NCBI GenBank assembly: GCA_017560825.1
Contig: JAFZED010000025.1
Location: 1-37,412 of the forward strand
DNA: 37,412 nucleotides
Source of the DNA: Bacteroidales bacterium
Lineage (GTDB): Bacteria; Bacteroidota; Bacteroidia; Bacteroidales; UBA932
Reading direction: 5' to 3'
The translations under genes and the position numbers were made by a program. This document shows positions 30,461 to 37,412 of the stretch, in pieces. The notes beneath the pieces are model-generated. The model did not search any database, was not told the DNA's origin, and saw nothing but the letters and a program-made list of their open reading frames with translations. Each line of letters starts with the position of its first letter. Position 1 is the stretch's first letter.

Positions 30461-31360
30461 ATGAGTGTGTGGTTTCGACATATCTTCTGTACTCTGGTCC
30501 TTATTCTTACCACCTGTGCCGCCAAGGCACAGGAAAACATCGGCATTGATGTACTTCTGGACAGGTATCAGAGGTCGTGCGAGGAGTGTCTGAACCTTCG
30601 CGACAGAGTTGAAGGCGGAGAAAAGATCCCCACAGAAGAAGCCGAGAATATGGTTCAGAAATTCATCAACCTGAACCGTCTGCTCAATGATATGGCTCCG
30701 GAACTGAATGACACTCAGATGACTCGTTTCAAGGCAATAGGCAACTGGTTCCGCACAGGCAATAAGCCTTTGGCCCTCAACCAGATGCCTCTTTCAAGAG
30801 TTACAGCAGCACTCCCTTCCGCAAAGGCTGTCACATATTCAGAAAACTTCATACTTCCGCTGCCGGCACAGACCGCTCCGCTCAGTGCCGCCCGGGCCGA
30901 GATTCGCATATACATATTGCCCTCGATTTCATTCTTCCCAAGAACGTACGGCGCTATGGCAGGAGTACAATCCGGAAGATGGGGAGGATATGCAAGATTC
31001 GCCGGCCGCTTCAATGCGGCCACTCCGTCATATTCCTGCACTGATGAAGGAATCCTTGACAACGGCAGCACTATCTGGCCAAATGGGGAAAGCGCGGAAA
31101 AGGCACTTCAGATCACTGCCGGACCGTTGTATGGGCTGAACAGCTGGCTTGACATATATGCCGGCCTCGGCTATGGAAGGTACCAGGTCTTATGGCAGGA
31201 TATCGACGGCAACTGGGCCTCTGTCGGGCAGGGTCTGCGAGGACTCTGCACTGAAGCCGGAGCCCTCGCATCCTGGAAGAACTTCACCTTCGGTGCAGGT
31301 GTTTCCACGATTTCATTCCGCAGTCTCACTCCGACTTTGTCACTCGGAATCAACTTCTAA
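30461..31360 (+). CDS. Exported protein with outer-membrane-barrel-like C terminus
   Basis: The 299-aa protein has a signal peptide (1-24, CAAKAQ). Residues 25-90 are helical and acidic, with two cysteines (RSCEECLNL). The rest is beta-rich with aromatic/glycine alternation (GRWGGYARFAGRFNAATPSY; LDIYAGLGYGRYQVLW) and ends in PTLSLGINF, a typical last strand of an outer-membrane barrel with terminal phenylalanine. No specific family is recognised. Divergent from the kinase, whose tail may face the same compartment. The promoter box abuts the start codon. Confidence 0.65.
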   Translation: MSVWFRHIFCTLVLILTTCAAKAQENIGIDVLLDRYQRSCEECLNLRDRVEGGEKIPTEEAENMVQKFINLNRLLNDMAPELNDTQMTRFKAIGNWFRTGNKPLALNQMPLSRVTAALPSAKAVTYSENFILPLPAQTAPLSAARAEIRIYILPSISFFPRTYGAMAGVQSGRWGGYARFAGRFNAATPSYSCTDEGILDNGSTIWPNGESAEKALQITAGPLYGLNSWLDIYAGLGYGRYQVLWQDIDGNWASVGQGLRGLCTEAGALASWKNFTFGAGVSTISFRSLTPTLSLGINF

Positions 31361-31370
31361 GATTTTTTCG

Positions 31371-31427
31371 TAGAAAAAGTGCTCAAAAGGCACCCGAAAC
31401 GGAGCATAATTCGAGAACTTTTTTCTA
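31371..31427 (+). terminator. Possible terminator hairpin
   Basis: TAGAAAAAGT (31371-31380) pairs imperfectly with ACTTTTTTCTA (31417-31427), extended by CTC/GAG. The T-rich right arm could act as a U-tract. It lies between the two outer-membrane-protein genes. Confidence 0.35.
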
Positions 31428-31481
31428 ATTTTGACTGATTTTTCGTTAAAATGCAGATGAACTAACCTTATTTGTACATAG

Positions 31482-32420
31482 ATGAAGAGATTTCTGGTCT
31501 TTTTGGGGATTGTCCTTTCGACAATCTGCTCTGTAGTCAGGGCACAGGAAGTAGATTACATTCCAGACATATCTTTAGATATGCGAGGCGGATACGCACA
31601 GGACTTCTCAGGAGGAGCCGGGCGTTTTTTCGGTGACGGTCTCTACCTGAATGTGGATGGAATCATCAGCAGCAGTCTGTCATACAGTTTCAACCACAGG
31701 TTGGCATCAAGCTACTACGAAGACAATTCCGGATTCAACGGAACAAACTGGCTCACCCTTACATACGAAACAGGTGACTTTGCCTTCACAGCGGGCAAGG
31801 ATGGCCTGCTGTTCGGTAGCTTTGAGTATGACGCCTACGACCTCGACTCCTACTACGATATGAATTCCGCTTTCTACAACGAATTCGACTGCTGGCAGTG
31901 GGGCGTTTCAGCTGCGTGGTACCCTGCAGAAGATCACGAATTCCTGCTTCAGGTGGCCAGATCTCCCCTTTCAGATGAAAATGTTTCCATCGCGGCAGGA
32001 TGGAGAGGCAGCTGGGAAGGATTCGAATCCTATTGGACCGCCAACTTGTGGGGAAAAGACAGAGGAATGATTCCTGCCGTCGCGCTCGGCAACCGCTTCA
32101 CCTTCGGAAACCTCACGGTTGACCTCGACCTCTCAGCCAGATTCGGAGACACATACCTCAGCGGAGCCGCCGCGATTCTTGCTCCATCCTATCAGATTGG
32201 AGAATGGGGAAGGGCATTTACCAAAATCGGAATAGATCGGGACAACACGTTTTTCGGATGCGGATTCGAGTACTTCCCTCTCAAGGAGAACAAAAGCATA
32301 CGCCTCCACGCAGCATACACCTGCAACGACTACACAGTCGGCAATATGATCAACATCGGCCTCACCTGGAAGCTGAATGTGACCCAGACAATCAAGAACA
32401 TATTCACAAAGCTTAACTGA
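31482..32420 (+). CDS. Porin-like outer-membrane beta-barrel protein
   Basis: The 312-aa protein has a signal peptide (1-21, VVRAQ). It consists of amphipathic beta strands with aromatic girdles (GLYLNVDGIISSSLSYSFNH; WLTLTYETGDFAFTAGKDGL), acidic loops such as YDAYDLDSYYDMNSAF, and strand pairs to the end. The GDFAFTAGKDGLLFG segment resembles the phosphate-selective porin O/P group. It lies six bases before potA on the same strand, so it is probably the first gene of the polyamine operon and may admit the substrate across the outer membrane. The substrate is inferred only from position. Confidence 0.7.
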   Translation: MKRFLVFLGIVLSTICSVVRAQEVDYIPDISLDMRGGYAQDFSGGAGRFFGDGLYLNVDGIISSSLSYSFNHRLASSYYEDNSGFNGTNWLTLTYETGDFAFTAGKDGLLFGSFEYDAYDLDSYYDMNSAFYNEFDCWQWGVSAAWYPAEDHEFLLQVARSPLSDENVSIAAGWRGSWEGFESYWTANLWGKDRGMIPAVALGNRFTFGNLTVDLDLSARFGDTYLSGAAAILAPSYQIGEWGRAFTKIGIDRDNTFFGCGFEYFPLKENKSIRLHAAYTCNDYTVGNMINIGLTWKLNVTQTIKNIFTKLN

Positions 32421-32426
32421 TAAAAG

Positions 32427-33809
32427 ATGAAAGAACATATCATTGAGTTCAAGAACATCTCTAAGAGTTTCGGAGACAAGTGCATCCTCAACGATGTAAG
32501 CCTTAATGTGAAGAAAGGCGAGTTCCTCACCATCCTCGGCCCTTCGGGCTGCGGAAAGACCACCTTGCTCCGACTTCTTGCCGGTTTCGGCTCCCCTGAT
32601 TCCGGAGAGATCCTTATCAATGGAGAAAATATAACAGACTTCCCACCGCACCTGCGTCCTGTGAACACGGTGTTCCAGCGCTATGCCCTCTTCCCACATC
32701 TAGATGTGTACGAGAACATAGCCTTCGGCCTGAAGCTTCAGAAGATGCCGACAGACGCCATCGACAAGAGGGTGCGCAACGTTCTCAAGATGGTGAGCCT
32801 CACCGACTATGAGGACAGAGATGTGGAGTCACTTTCAGGAGGTCAGCAGCAGCGCGTCGCCATTGCCCGCGCCATCGCCAACCAGCCTAAGGTGCTGCTT
32901 CTGGACGAGCCTCTTGCAGCACTCGACCTGAAGATGCGCAAGGATATGCAGATCGAGCTCAAGGAAATGCACAAGAAGCTCGGCATCACCTTCGTCTATG
33001 TGACCCACGACCAGGAGGAGGCCCTTACGCTTTCTGACACCATCATCGTTATGAACGAGGGTAAGATCCAGCAGATCGGTACCCCTACAGACATATACAA
33101 CGAGCCGCAGAATGCCTTCGTGGCAGACTTCATCGGTGAATCCAACATTCTCAACGGAAAGATGATCAAGGACAAGCTCGTGGAATTCGTAGGCCACGAA
33201 TTCGAGTGCGTGGACGAGGGATTCGGCGAGAATGTGGACGTAGATGTGGTTGTCCGTCCTGAGGACATCTACATTATGAACAAAGTCGAGGGCGCTCAGC
33301 TCACAGCAAAGGTAAAGTCCTGCACATTCAAGGGAGTGCATTACGAGATGTTCGTGGACACCGACAAGGGCTACGAGCTTATGATCCAGGACTACAATGC
33401 ATTCGAGCCAGACTCTGAAGTGGGTCTGCTCATAAGACCTGCCGACATCCAGGTAATGCACAAGGAAAGGACCTGCAACACATTTGAGGGCGAAATGGTC
33501 GACGAAACCCACGTCAAGTTCCTGTATGAGACCTTCGAATGTCTGCCTCAGAGCGGATTTGCAGCCGGCGACAAGGTGAAGGTGGAAGTGGCATTCTCGA
33601 AGATAGACCTCATAGACCACCCTGAAGACGGTATGCTCTCGGGAGACGTGTATTTCCTTCTTTACAAGGGAGACCACTACCATCTGACCATTATGACTGA
33701 CGACGGAGACCACATCTGGGTGGACACCAACGACATCTGGGACAAGGGAGACCTTGTAGGTATCAACATAGCCCCTCAGGACATTAAGATTGTTAAGTGC
33801 AATGACTAA
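32427..33809 (+). CDS. potA: Spermidine/putrescine ABC transporter ATP-binding protein
   Basis: The 460-aa ATPase energises uptake by PotBC. It shows Walker [10 protein letters not shown] (38-46), Q-loop Q84 ([10 protein letters not shown]), signature LSGGQQQR (136-143), Walker B LLLDEP (157-162) and switch histidine H194 (VTHDQEEA). The protein is about 90 residues longer than E. coli PotA (378 aa). The extra C-terminal part holds what look like two TOBE-type beta modules ([13 protein letters not shown], about 272-284, and [11 protein letters not shown], about 334-344) plus a final TOBE-like segment ending in [10 protein letters not shown]. Its stop overlaps the potB start. Confidence 0.93.
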   Translation: MKEHIIEFKNISKSFGDKCILNDVSLNVKKGEFLTILGPSGCGKTTLLRLLAGFGSPDSGEILINGENITDFPPHLRPVNTVFQRYALFPHLDVYENIAFGLKLQKMPTDAIDKRVRNVLKMVSLTDYEDRDVESLSGGQQQRVAIARAIANQPKVLLLDEPLAALDLKMRKDMQIELKEMHKKLGITFVYVTHDQEEALTLSDTIIVMNEGKIQQIGTPTDIYNEPQNAFVADFIGESNILNGKMIKDKLVEFVGHEFECVDEGFGENVDVDVVVRPEDIYIMNKVEGAQLTAKVKSCTFKGVHYEMFVDTDKGYELMIQDYNAFEPDSEVGLLIRPADIQVMHKERTCNTFEGEMVDETHVKFLYETFECLPQSGFAAGDKVKVEVAFSKIDLIDHPEDGMLSGDVYFLLYKGDHYHLTIMTDDGDHIWVDTNDIWDKGDLVGINIAPQDIKIVKCND

Positions 33810-34572
33810 AAGAAGTACCTGGGCACTGCCCTACGCAATATTCCTGGTGTTCTTTGTCGCCCTGCCTCTGTGCCTGATCATATTCTATGCTTTCCAGGAC
33901 GGAGCCGGCAACTTCACATTGGACAACTTCACCAAGTTCTTTACCGACGCTGACGCGATCGGCACATTCGCGCTTTCGCTCGAAGTCGCGATAGAGAACA
34001 CGGCCATATGCATACTGCTGGGCTATCCCGCAGCCTGGATCCTTGCCAACAAGAAGCTGAACAAAAGCGCCGTGACCATAGTCCTGTTCATCCTGCCTAT
34101 GTGGATCAACGCCCTTATGCGAACCCTCGCGACCGCCGAACTCTTCCATATGCTCGGAATCCAGCTCGGCAAGGGCACCCTCCTGATAGGTATGGTATAT
34201 GACTACCTTCCGTTTATGATATATCCTATCTACAACATCCTCAACAAGATGGACAAGTCATATGCGGAAGCGGCCGCCGACCTCGGCGCAACACCTTGGC
34301 AGGTGTTCTGGAAGGTGCAGGTCCCACTTTCAATGCCGGGAGTGATCAGCGGCGTTATGATGGTGTTTATGCCTACAGTCAGCACATTCGCCATCTCGGA
34401 GTTCCTTACCAACAACAAGATAAAGCTCTTCGGAACCATCATCCAGGAGAACATCAACTCATCGATGTGGAACTACGGAGCCGCACTTTCACTGGTAATG
34501 CTCGTGATCATAGGTATAACATCCTTATTGCAGGACAATAAGAAAGAAGACGTCAGCGGAGGGATTGTATAG
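33802..34572 (+). CDS. potB: Spermidine/putrescine ABC transporter permease
   Basis: The 256-aa permease has six membrane helices and the EAA loop [20 protein letters not shown] (about 155-174) that contacts PotA. The N terminus ([20 protein letters not shown]) and the [12 protein letters not shown] segment match PotB-type proteins. The ATG at 33802 overlaps the last codons of potA (ATGACTAA). A frame start four codons earlier is possible but less likely. Confidence 0.9.
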   Translation: MTKRSTWALPYAIFLVFFVALPLCLIIFYAFQDGAGNFTLDNFTKFFTDADAIGTFALSLEVAIENTAICILLGYPAAWILANKKLNKSAVTIVLFILPMWINALMRTLATAELFHMLGIQLGKGTLLIGMVYDYLPFMIYPIYNILNKMDKSYAEAAADLGATPWQVFWKVQVPLSMPGVISGVMMVFMPTVSTFAISEFLTNNKIKLFGTIIQENINSSMWNYGAALSLVMLVIIGITSLLQDNKKEDVSGGIV

Positions 34573-34574
34573 GT

Positions 34575-35375
34575 ATGAAAAGATTTTTTGCACAGTGTTA
34601 TATATGGTTGCTGCTGATAGTGCTCTATGCGCCTATCGTGTTCATCGCCATCTTCTCGTTTACAGAAAGCAAGGTACTCGGCAACTGGACAGGCTTCTCG
34701 ACCAAGCTCTACAGCAACCTTTTTACAGGTGATATGCAGGGCACAGGCTCGCTTATGCTTGCAATCGAGAACACTCTCATAATCGCTCTCATTGCAGCCA
34801 TCGTATCTACGGTTCTCGGCACTATAGCCGCCATCGGAATCCACAATATGAGGGGAAAGACAAAACAGGCGATCACCTTTATGAACAACATTCCGATGCT
34901 GAATCCGGACATCATCACCGGCGTATCGCTCTTCCTGCTGTTTGTTTTCCTTCACATCAGCCAGGGATATGCGACAGTCGTGCTCGCACATATCACCTTC
35001 TGTACACCGTACGTCGTGCTGAACGTGCTCCCAAGACTGACACAGATGAATCCGAACATTTACGAAGCCGCTCTTGACCTTGGAGCCACTCCGTTCCAGG
35101 CGCTGAGAAAGGTGCTCCTGCCTCTTCTCAAGCCAGGTATGATTTCGGGATTCATCCTTGCCTTCACGATGTCCCTTGACGACTTTGCAGTCACATTCTT
35201 CACAAGAGGAACCATCGGACTGGACACTCTCTCTACCTACATCTACACAGATGCCCGCAAGGGAGGTCTTACCCCTGAGCTGCGTCCTCTGATCACTCTT
35301 ATGTTCGTAGGTATCCTCATACTTCTGATCGTGATCAACATAAGGAACATCCGCAACTCAAAGAAAGAAGAATAA
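34575..35375 (+). CDS. potC: Spermidine/putrescine ABC transporter permease
   Basis: The 266-aa permease has the PotC-type N terminus with FIAIFSFTESKVLGNWTGFS (26-45), six helices and the EAA loop EAALDLGATPFQALRKVLLP (about 158-177). SLDDFAVTFFTRG (about 199-211) is a conserved PotC motif. It starts two bases after the potB stop and ends one base before potD, so all four pot genes are coupled. Confidence 0.92.
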   Translation: MKRFFAQCYIWLLLIVLYAPIVFIAIFSFTESKVLGNWTGFSTKLYSNLFTGDMQGTGSLMLAIENTLIIALIAAIVSTVLGTIAAIGIHNMRGKTKQAITFMNNIPMLNPDIITGVSLFLLFVFLHISQGYATVVLAHITFCTPYVVLNVLPRLTQMNPNIYEAALDLGATPFQALRKVLLPLLKPGMISGFILAFTMSLDDFAVTFFTRGTIGLDTLSTYIYTDARKGGLTPELRPLITLMFVGILILLIVINIRNIRNSKKEE

Positions 35376-35376
35376 G

Positions 35377-36675
35377 ATGAAGAAATTATTATATATGATT
35401 GCAGCCGCACTTCTTATCGCCGGCTGCTCAGAAGACAGGGAACACATCCTGAAGGTCTACAACTGGGGCGACTACATCGATGAAGAACTCATCGATGAGT
35501 TTGAAGTCTGGTACGAGGAACAGACCGGAGAGCCTGTAGAAATCATCTACCAGACCTTCGACATCAACGAGACAATGCTCTCGAAGATCGAGCTCGGTCA
35601 CGAAGACTACGACGTAGTCTGTCCTTCAGACTACATCATCGAGCGAATGCTTGCCAACGACCTCCTGCTGCCCCTTGAAAGAGATTTCGGAGAGACTCCG
35701 GACTACACCGGCAATATGGCTCCATTCATCTACGACAAGCTCGCAGAGGTGCAGGGAAACGGCAAGAATGCCAACGACTATTGCGTGGGTTATATGTGGG
35801 GCACAGTAGGACTGATCTACAACCCGAAATACATACCTGAAGAGGAGACCAAAAGCTGGGATGTGCTGAAAAATCCTGCCTACAAGGGCAAAATCCTGAT
35901 GAAGGACGCATTCAGGGACGTATATACCACAATGCACATATCTCTCAACAGAGAGGCTATTGAGGCCGGAGAAAAGGATCTCAAGACTCTGACCTTCGAC
36001 ACCTCCGCCGAATCTATAGAGCGTGTCGAGAATTACCTTCTCTCATTCAAGGAGTCCGTATGCGGCTGGGAAGCTGACTTCGGAAAAGAGCAGATGACCA
36101 AGGAACTCGCCTGGATAAATCTGTCCTGGAGCGGCGACGCCCAGTGGGCCATAGATGAGGCCGCAGACATAGGAATGGAGCTTAAATATGCCATCCCTGA
36201 ATCAGGAAGTTCAGTGTGGTTCGACGGATGGGTAATCCCTAAATACGCCCAGAACACAAAGGCCGCAAGGTACTTCATCAACTTTATGTGCAAGCCTGAG
36301 AACGCGCTCAGAAATATGGATATGACAGGCTATGTAAGCGTCATCGGAGACCGTCAGATTCTCGAGGCTATGAGCGATTCTACTGAGTATGCTCCAATAG
36401 ATGCAAGCTACTTCTTCGGTCCCGAAGCTGACAGTGCGTACGTAAATCCTGTTATGTACCCAGACAGAAAGGTAATCGAGCGTTGCGGAATGATGCACGA
36501 CGGCGGCACAGAAGACCTCCTCAAGATGTGGTCACGCATAAAAGGCGACAGTGCCTCAGCCTGGACCTACATCCTCATCTGCATCGTGTTTGCAGGACTG
36601 ATCTTCGCTGTAATCTACAAGTACACTAAAAAGAGGTACAGAAGACGCAGATACGCCAAGAGAAGAAGGAGATAA
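35377..36675 (+). CDS. potD: Spermidine/putrescine-binding lipoprotein with C-terminal membrane anchor
   Basis: The 432-aa substrate-binding protein has a lipobox (LLIAGC, C17) and the PotD opening KVYNWGDYIDEELIDEFE. DYDVVCPSDYII (about 79-90) and the WGTVGLIYNP strand (about 140-149), WINLSWSGDAQWAIDE (about 245-260) and VWFDGWVIPK (about 278-287) are the binding-cleft segments seen in PotD/PotF. Unusually, the normal fold ends near residue 390 and is followed by a transmembrane helix (YILICIVFAGLIFAVIY, about 398-414) and a strongly basic tail (KKRYRRRRYAKRRRR). The protein thus seems fixed to the inner membrane at both ends. Polyamine identity (spermidine or putrescine) is not settled. 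Confidence 0.9.
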   Translation: MKKLLYMIAAALLIAGCSEDREHILKVYNWGDYIDEELIDEFEVWYEEQTGEPVEIIYQTFDINETMLSKIELGHEDYDVVCPSDYIIERMLANDLLLPLERDFGETPDYTGNMAPFIYDKLAEVQGNGKNANDYCVGYMWGTVGLIYNPKYIPEEETKSWDVLKNPAYKGKILMKDAFRDVYTTMHISLNREAIEAGEKDLKTLTFDTSAESIERVENYLLSFKESVCGWEADFGKEQMTKELAWINLSWSGDAQWAIDEAADIGMELKYAIPESGSSVWFDGWVIPKYAQNTKAARYFINFMCKPENALRNMDMTGYVSVIGDRQILEAMSDSTEYAPIDASYFFGPEADSAYVNPVMYPDRKVIERCGMMHDGGTEDLLKMWSRIKGDSASAWTYILICIVFAGLIFAVIYKYTKKRYRRRRYAKRRRR

Positions 36676-36680
36676 CAACC

Positions 36681-37040
36681 CTATTTCAGCGTCTTATAAG
36701 ACAGAATATGTATCGTTACGCCTGTTGCTATCGCTATGAAGCACAGGCGTAATGTCCAATGTACGTGCAGGAATATGGCACAATAAAGCAAGGTCAGCCA
36801 CAAAGTCGAGATTGCGACAATCTTTACGCGTCTTGGGATAGCCTTATGTTTGAGGAAATTTGATATATAAACACCTAGCCTCGGATGATTCATCAGCCAG
36901 TCATACAGCCTGCGGTTTCCACGCAGGAAAAGGGCCGCTGCCAGAAGCAGCAGAGGTGTAGTGGGCAGAACGGGAAGAAACGCTCCCAAAACGCCCAACC
37001 CGAGTGAAATAAGGCCTAATACAGTATATATTAAATTCAT
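36681..37040 (-). CDS. DUF454 (YbaN-family) inner-membrane protein
   Basis: The 119-aa protein has the YbaN/DUF454 pattern: a first helix (NLIYTVLGLISLGLGVLGAF), the LPVLPTTPLLLLAAALF motif (22-38), a short basic segment with WLMNHPRLGVYI (48-59), and two final helices. YbaN-like proteins are widespread small inner-membrane proteins of unknown role. It is convergent with potD (5-bp gap). It starts 16 bases after the tRNA terminator stem. No consensus promoter is visible, so it may depend on read-through. Confidence 0.85.
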   Translation of the reverse strand: MNLIYTVLGLISLGLGVLGAFLPVLPTTPLLLLAAALFLRGNRRLYDWLMNHPRLGVYISNFLKHKAIPRRVKIVAISTLWLTLLYCAIFLHVHWTLRLCFIAIATGVTIHILSYKTLK

Positions 37041-37056
37041 CTTTCGCTTGGAATAT

Positions 37057-37089
37057 AAAAGCCCGGCATCTGTTTGATGTCGGGCTTTT
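37057..37089 (-). terminator. Terminator after the tRNA gene
   Basis: AAAAGCCCG-CATC pairs with GATG-CGGGCTTTT (14-bp stem with one mismatch, 5-base loop), beginning one base after the tRNA 3' end and ending in TTTT on the minus strand. It is symmetric enough to work on both strands. Confidence 0.75.
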
Positions 37090-37090
37090 G

Positions 37091-37165
37091 TGGTCCCTGC
37101 AGGGCATGATCCTGCGACCCCCTGATTATGAGTCAGGTGCTACTAACCAACTGAGCTAAGGGACC
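37091..37165 (-). tRNA. tRNA with CAU anticodon (elongator Met, or Ile2 if lysidine-modified)
   Basis: The minus strand folds into a full cloverleaf of 75 nt with discriminator A and no encoded CCA. The acceptor stem is GGTCCCT/AGGGACC, the anticodon stem CCTGA/TCAGG with loop CTCATAA (CAU at 37128-37130), and the T stem GCAGG/CCTGC. The T loop reads ATCATGC in place of the usual TTCnAnT, and the D arm has one extra base (GTAGC for GAGC). C4-G69 and C5-G68 occur in both elongator Met and lysidine-type Ile tRNAs, so the amino acid is left open; elongator Met is more likely. Confidence 0.88.
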
Positions 37166-37184
37166 AAACTTATAAAAGAACTAA

Positions 37185-37224
37185 TTTGCAGTGGTTCGGA
37201 GTGGTTACCGAACCACAATGCAAA
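37185..37224 (-). terminator. Hairpin after rpsJ
   Basis: GTGGTTCGG (37191-37199) pairs with CCGAACCAC (37208-37216), extended by TTTGCA (37185-37190) and TGCAAA (37219-37224). It lies 26 bases after the rpsJ stop, and its upstream flank includes the -7 box for the tRNA. A terminator or processing site is likely. Confidence 0.6.
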
Positions 37225-37228
37225 TATA
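37221..37228 (-). promoter_or_regulatory. -7 box for the tRNA gene
   Basis: TATATTTG on the minus strand lies 55 bases upstream of the tRNA 5' end. It overlaps the outer stem of the rpsJ hairpin. No consensus -33. Confidence 0.45.
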
Positions 37229-37250
37229 ATACTTTTTCGATAAACTTCGA

Positions 37251-37412
37251 TTAGTTGAGCTTGATTTCAACCTCAACGCCTGAAGAAAGTTCGAGCTTCA
37301 TAAGAGCGTCAACAGTCTTAGGTGTTGAATCGTAAATATCAAGAAGACGGCAGAAAGAGTTGAGCTCAAACTGCTCACGTGACTTCTTGTTTACGAAAGT
37401 CGAGCGGTTTAC
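37251..37412 (-). CDS. rpsJ: 30S ribosomal protein S10, C-terminal part (partial)
   Basis: The last 53 codons are present and run off the window edge. The translation contains [35 protein letters not shown] and [11 protein letters not shown] before TAA, which is the C-terminal half of ribosomal protein S10 with the Bacteroidota-type [13 protein letters not shown] segment. S10 is part of the small subunit and also of the NusB antitermination complex. Downstream there is a hairpin and a tRNA instead of rplC, which normally follows rpsJ. Confidence 0.95.
   Translation of the reverse strand, partial: VNRSTFVNKKSREQFELNSFCRLLDIYDSTPKTVDALMKLELSSGVEVEIKLN

Noticed and set aside
32835-33713. 292-codon minus-strand frame opposite potA
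   Set aside because: It mirrors the highly conserved potA coding sequence and is explained by codon bias.

Overview
The window comes from a Bacteroidales-type bacterium (phylum Bacteroidota). Supporting signs are the TAnnTTTG -7 promoter box upstream of many genes, the absence of clear Shine-Dalgarno motifs, many signal-peptide lipoproteins with SAC/SSC-type lipoboxes, BspA-type leucine-rich repeats, a DUF3244-like secreted protein, a membrane-anchored TPR/helix-turn-helix regulator and a fused aspartokinase-homoserine dehydrogenase. Genus cannot be decided from sequence alone.

Layout. 1-1.9 kb: the 5' end of a probable ISAon1-type transposase gene, a BRO-N/DinD-like gene and a Vsr mismatch endonuclease with no methyltransferase partner in view. 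1.9-6.1 kb: PAP2 phosphatase, nitroreductase-like lipoprotein, SLC13/TrkA-C transporter and an Lrp/AsnC regulator. 6.3-13.2 kb: a methionine/threonine block (metX, thrA, metY, asd, all on +) followed by a GNAT gene. Its intergenic spaces are full of structured repeats. 13.2-22.2 kb: an AT-richer accessory island. It holds palindromic repeats, a probable structured noncoding RNA on the minus strand, a TPR-HTH regulator, small secreted proteins, a 990-aa secreted lipase-like protein, and a decayed tandem duplication (lipase tail - small membrane protein - DUF456 gene). 22.2-31.4 kb: Xaa-Pro aminopeptidase, SGNH hydrolase, DUF4434-like lipoprotein, dipeptide epimerase, LRR lipoprotein, a Bacteroidales helix-turn-helix-like protein, a Ser/Thr kinase and an outer-membrane protein. 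31.5-36.7 kb: a porin-like gene followed by potABCD. 36.7-37.4 kb: a DUF454 protein, a CAU tRNA and the 3' end of rpsJ.

How genes work together. MetX acetylates homoserine, ThrA makes homoserine from aspartyl phosphate via the semialdehyde supplied by Asd, and MetY sulfhydrylates O-acetylhomoserine, so four clustered genes lead from aspartate to homocysteine. The pot genes form a complete ABC uptake system, and the porin-like gene six bases upstream may supply its outer-membrane step. The TPR-HTH regulator probably controls the downstream small secreted proteins and lipase.

The most interesting observations are: (1) a 0.35-kb minus-strand RNA candidate at 13.6-13.95 kb with two closed domains and a possible pseudoknot, whose G-U pairs fix the strand; (2) a repeated leader module with a compensating hairpin near metX, asd and pepP; (3) the tandem duplication at 19.5-22.2 kb with a readable junction; and (4) three genes whose promoter position predicts leaderless mRNAs.
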